Of a stretch of 64,000 nucleotides of DNA, positions 61,139 to 64,000 are shown piece after piece (within the stretch, counting starts at the first letter, position 1; every line of letters starts with the position of its first letter). The notes beneath the pieces are model-generated. The model was not told the DNA's origin, ran no database searches, and saw only the letters and a list, made by a program, of their open reading frames with translations. The position numbers were made by a program, and so were the translations under genes. Source of the DNA: Sipunculus nudus (taxonomy: Eukaryota; Annelida; Sipuncula; Golfingiida; Sipunculidae); the NCBI GenBank assembly GCA_026874595.1, contig CM049319.1, positions 16,643,601-16,707,600 on the forward strand, read 5' to 3'.

Positions 61139-61140
61139 TT

Positions 61141-61734
61141 TAAACGACCGCAAATATGGCATTTTTTTAATAAATTTACCTGGGCTAATAACGCACGGCG
61201 GAAGGACCACTTTCACTTTTTTATATGACATCAAAAAGCTTTTAATTGAAAGAATCCCAATAAGTTTTAACGCCCCGTTGGTTAATTCTTTCCATGCAGT
61301 GAATTATGGGTTCAGTCGGGAGCTTTGACGAACAAGCCATGCACGCCAGAGAAGGTGAGAGGACTGATCAAACTTGGAAAATGTGTTTATCACAGCGTTA
61401 AACCGCTCCCTCTGAAAGATGGCGAACATTCTACCTTTGGATTGATGAAAAGCTTCCCTTCCTAAACTTAGTTTAATACTTAAAAATAATACGCACTTGA
61501 TGAGAGCCCGGCAAAGGAAAATCGAGACTTCCCCTATTGTCCTGTCAGCAGGTATGAATATAGCGACAGATCAGTTTAATTGACGTTGCCATTCTCAAAC
61601 AAATGTGTCAAAGAATATGAAACAAATCCTTTATATGTCATGACGACCTTTTGAAGTTGCCTAATTATACTGAGATAAAATTATACAATTAACGTCGCCA
61701 AGCCAATGCAGTCTCCTAAAAACGAGCCGAATAA
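61141..61734. other. Unassigned intergenic DNA
   Basis: No gene or repeat recognised. Confidence 0.35.
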
Positions 61735-62055
61735 GGCCAAAAAAAATAAAAGGTATGGTTATCAGGCACCGCCCGCATCAATTTTAAACCCCCGCATTAT
61801 TTTGATTTTTAATAGAAATTTACCAATTTTGAGCTGTCTCTGCTCGGACATTTCTTTAAAGAAAATAAAATTATACAATTTTGTTTGTTATGTATAGTAC
61901 TTTTACTTGTTCAGCAAATTAAATCTGTTATTATCATGCTTTTCCCTTATCATTTCACATTTTTATCGAAACATACCAAAAAAAAAAAAAAAAAATAAAA
62001 TAAAAAAACCCTCCGCCCGCAAGAGAACCATACCTTTTTTTTTTTTATTTTGGCC
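61735..62055. mobile_element. Harbinger-like MITE, copy 3
   Basis: Starts GGCCAAAAAAAATAAAAGG and ends TTATTTTGGCC, with exact TAA on both sides (61732-61734 and 62056-62058). Interior GGTTATCAGGCACCGCCCGCATCAATTTT matches copy 1. Near the right end part of the inner arm is missing relative to copy 1. Confidence 0.85.
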
Positions 62056-62058
62056 TAA

Positions 62059-63385
62059 GCTCTCTCCAGCTCTCCATATAAATGCCCTCTATCCCATATC
62101 TCGTTGTGCATCCTATGACACCATATTCAACCCTCCCTATTTGACAATATGCTGTAAATCAACTCGTGAATTAATCAGCAGTTTTAAATAACGTGAGAAA
62201 TCCTCGCCTTCTGTTATGAGCAGCCTTTATTGTACTGGCAATGCCATGTAAATGACAAGCTCACTCATCCTAATCTGACAGAAAGCAAGTGCCGGCAACT
62301 GTGAAAGGTAGATCTAACAACCGGTGCATATAAGTGCCTGAACCAAAATAAACCCAACGTTCTCAAAGCTTTTCAGCAGAACACAAAAGGAAAATATATC
62401 AATTCCCAATTCCATCCAGAATTAGAACAAAACTTATTTTCACTATAATCAAATAAAGACAACATGTAATCTTAAACTTATCAGAACATACTTGAGACCA
62501 CAACTTCCGGAATGGAGGTTGTGTAAGGCGGTCATGATAGCGGGATCATGTTTTATAATGTCAATAATACACTCCTCAGGAGAGCTGATCCGTTTGCGCT
62601 CGCTGACATATAAAGCCATAACTTGAGGGTGAACCCCCGTGTAATATTGCATCCTGTGCGCTTTGAATCAGGGCGGCTTTCAAGACGGCATGAGTAATGA
62701 AAATAGACACCTGGGATTTCCATACAGTCAAGTAAATGCCATAAAAGAGATACGGGAGTCGCACCTGCGTCTAATGAATCACTTACCCAATCTCTGAGCA
62801 ACAAAGAACCACTTGTAGCAAATGTTGTAATTAGTTTATACTGCAAAGACACGGATATTCACTCGTGTGGATTGTGCTATGTATCCTCGGCTGTAATGAC
62901 GCATGATCAAAACACTCACTCTTTGCGGGATACGTCGGTATTCTGGTAGAAATAAGCTTTGGTCTCACTTACCCGTTCTCTCTACGATTTACCACGGTTG
63001 GCGGTCTAAGTTAAACATAACCTTTGCGGTATTTAACGTGGGTGGTCGTGAAGGGTTCACAATCTCTTTGAAATGTTTTCTACGGCAAGCCATTTTTTTT
63101 TTACCTTAGGAAAAAGTGCTTCTAATAACCGTGACTACGCCGTAGCAGTTCCATAGATGAACGTGGGGTTCGTGCCATGAACTTCACGAGAAAGCGGTCT
63201 TCAATTTCGTCACGGTCATTTTTGGCATTGCCGTGACTGAATTCCGTAGTTTTAAGGACGTGAGACCGAGGACATAGGAATTGGTTTTTATATTGTGTTT
63301 AAAGTCTGAGAGAGAAATAAAAGTTAATGACGATTGATCATTGATCATTCTTTTTCATGTTAGATTAAAGAAAAGCACACTCTAA
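62059..63385. other. Unassigned intergenic DNA
   Basis: Minus-strand open frames at 62449-62852 have no domain. Repeat-poor; 62200-62320 is balanced in composition. Confidence 0.35.
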
Positions 63386-63756
63386 GGCCAAAAAAGGTTG
63401 GGTTCTCAGGCATTTTATTTTCAAATCAATGAGGGAGGGCATTTTTTTTACCTTTTATTTATTAGGCGCTCATATAAAAAAAAGCATTCGGGCCGCTTAA
63501 AACAGATTGCAAACATTTGGTTGTGACTAAAACGTGTAGGGTCGGTTATATTTTAAGGTAAACAGCGGAAACATGCGTGTACGCGTTCATGCACGCATTT
63601 TAGTCAAAAACGCACATTATCGCCCGCAAACACCAAGCGTCCGAGAGGATTGAGCACAATTTGTGTTGATTTCTTTTGAAAATCTAAAAAAAAAATTTAA
63701 TGCGGGGGGATAAAATTGACACGGCAGTTCCTGATAACCCAAACCTTTTTTTTGCC
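63386..63756. mobile_element. Harbinger-like MITE, copy 4 (diverged)
   Basis: Left end GGCCAAAAAAGGTTGGGTTCTCAGGCA is preceded by TAA (63383-63385). Right end CCTGATAACCCAAACC-TTTTTTTTGCC is its inverse but has lost one G and is followed by TTG. The interior is longer and less similar than in copies 1-3, containing about 150 bases not seen in them. Confidence 0.65.
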
Positions 63757-64000
63757 TTGCATCTGAGCTGAATTTATAACCAACAGCAACTACATATTTG
63801 TGTATTTGCGGTAATACATTTGTCAAGGTTATGACTTATGACGCAGTTCCTGATGCTTTTTCGTCAGCTACTCAAGCTTAAGACTTAACGTTGTTTGGTA
63901 CTTGTTCAGTGGTGTCAATTTATATACAAGGGGATGACTCGTAGGATGGGGAGATGACTCGCAAGGGTGCATGGGTTGAATGACAGGCGTGGGATGATTA
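63757..64000. other. Unassigned intergenic DNA
   Basis: Ends with GGGGATGACTCG / GGGGAGATGACTCG, a short direct doublet at 63930-63962. Nothing else recognised. Confidence 0.3.

Noticed and set aside
59950-61228. Paired similar open frames that looked like a duplicated gene
   Set aside because: The shared protein text is the 19-bp minisatellite read in frame. The frames have no conserved domain, and the similarity is at DNA level over the whole duplication.
1-64000. CRISPR array, bacterial operon or prophage
   Set aside because: No regularly spaced identical repeats with unique spacers, no dense coding and no ribosome-binding sites. All evidence points to animal nuclear DNA.

Overview
This is an AT-rich animal genomic window with no bacterial features: no operons, Shine-Dalgarno sites, rRNA or intact tRNA. 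It has microsatellites, many small inverted-repeat transposons, LINE copies with poly(A) or short-repeat tails, and dispersed repeats carrying GACGGACGG and TGACCTTGACCTTTGACC motifs that I associate with mollusc genomes. A marine lophotrochozoan, most likely a bivalve mollusc, is the best inference; it is not proven. I found no confident host protein-coding gene. Most short open frames are chance or low-complexity translations, so this looks like an intergenic or intronic repeat-rich stretch.

The centrepiece is a full-length LINE retrotransposon at 50717-56233 on the plus strand. It is flanked by an identical 15-bp target-site duplication (50702-50716 and 56234-56248) and ends in an AATAAA signal and an A27 tail. 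Its first ORF (51040-52357, broken) reads, in order, an RRM-like region, a CCHC zinc knuckle, a NADAR (YbiA/COG3236-like) domain and a basic Ser-rich tail. Its second ORF (52365-56053, broken) reads an APE-type endonuclease missing its N-terminus, a reverse transcriptase with a YADD box, and a C-terminal zinc finger. A NADAR domain inside a LINE ORF1 is the most unusual thing here. NADAR proteins are N-glycosidases of ADP-ribose-like or riboflavin-pathway substrates, and some remove ADP-ribose from guanine bases, so the element may carry a nucleic-acid damage or host-defence reversal activity.

Other regions, left to right. 1-1400 is a mosaic of old dispersed repeats. 1690-2295 is a pyrimidine-rich tract. 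5005-5810 is the 3' end of a second, older LINE. 8554-8772 is a small palindromic element. 14235-14790 holds diverged ~128-bp tandem repeats. 16005-16292 is a palindromic CCGATGT element. 20779-21146 holds 16-bp repeats and a G24 tract. 22191-22451 holds 120-bp tandem units. 24765-25880 is mollusc-type dispersed repeat. 26223-26670 is a 450-bp polypyrimidine tract. 27819-28154, 42094-42363, 61735-62055 and 63386-63756 are four copies of one Harbinger-like MITE. 35159-35523 is a fold-back element. 37538-38060 is a probable solo LTR. 39271-39777 is a well-preserved inverted-repeat element with a 7-bp duplication. 43291-43636 is a short TIR element enclosing an N-terminal coding fragment of a transposon-associated protein family. 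44302-45160 is a larger TIR element. 59126-61140 is a recent ~1-kb tandem duplication containing a 19-bp minisatellite. Several TAAT-rich, repeat-poor blocks could be conserved regulatory DNA, but only comparison with relatives can show that.
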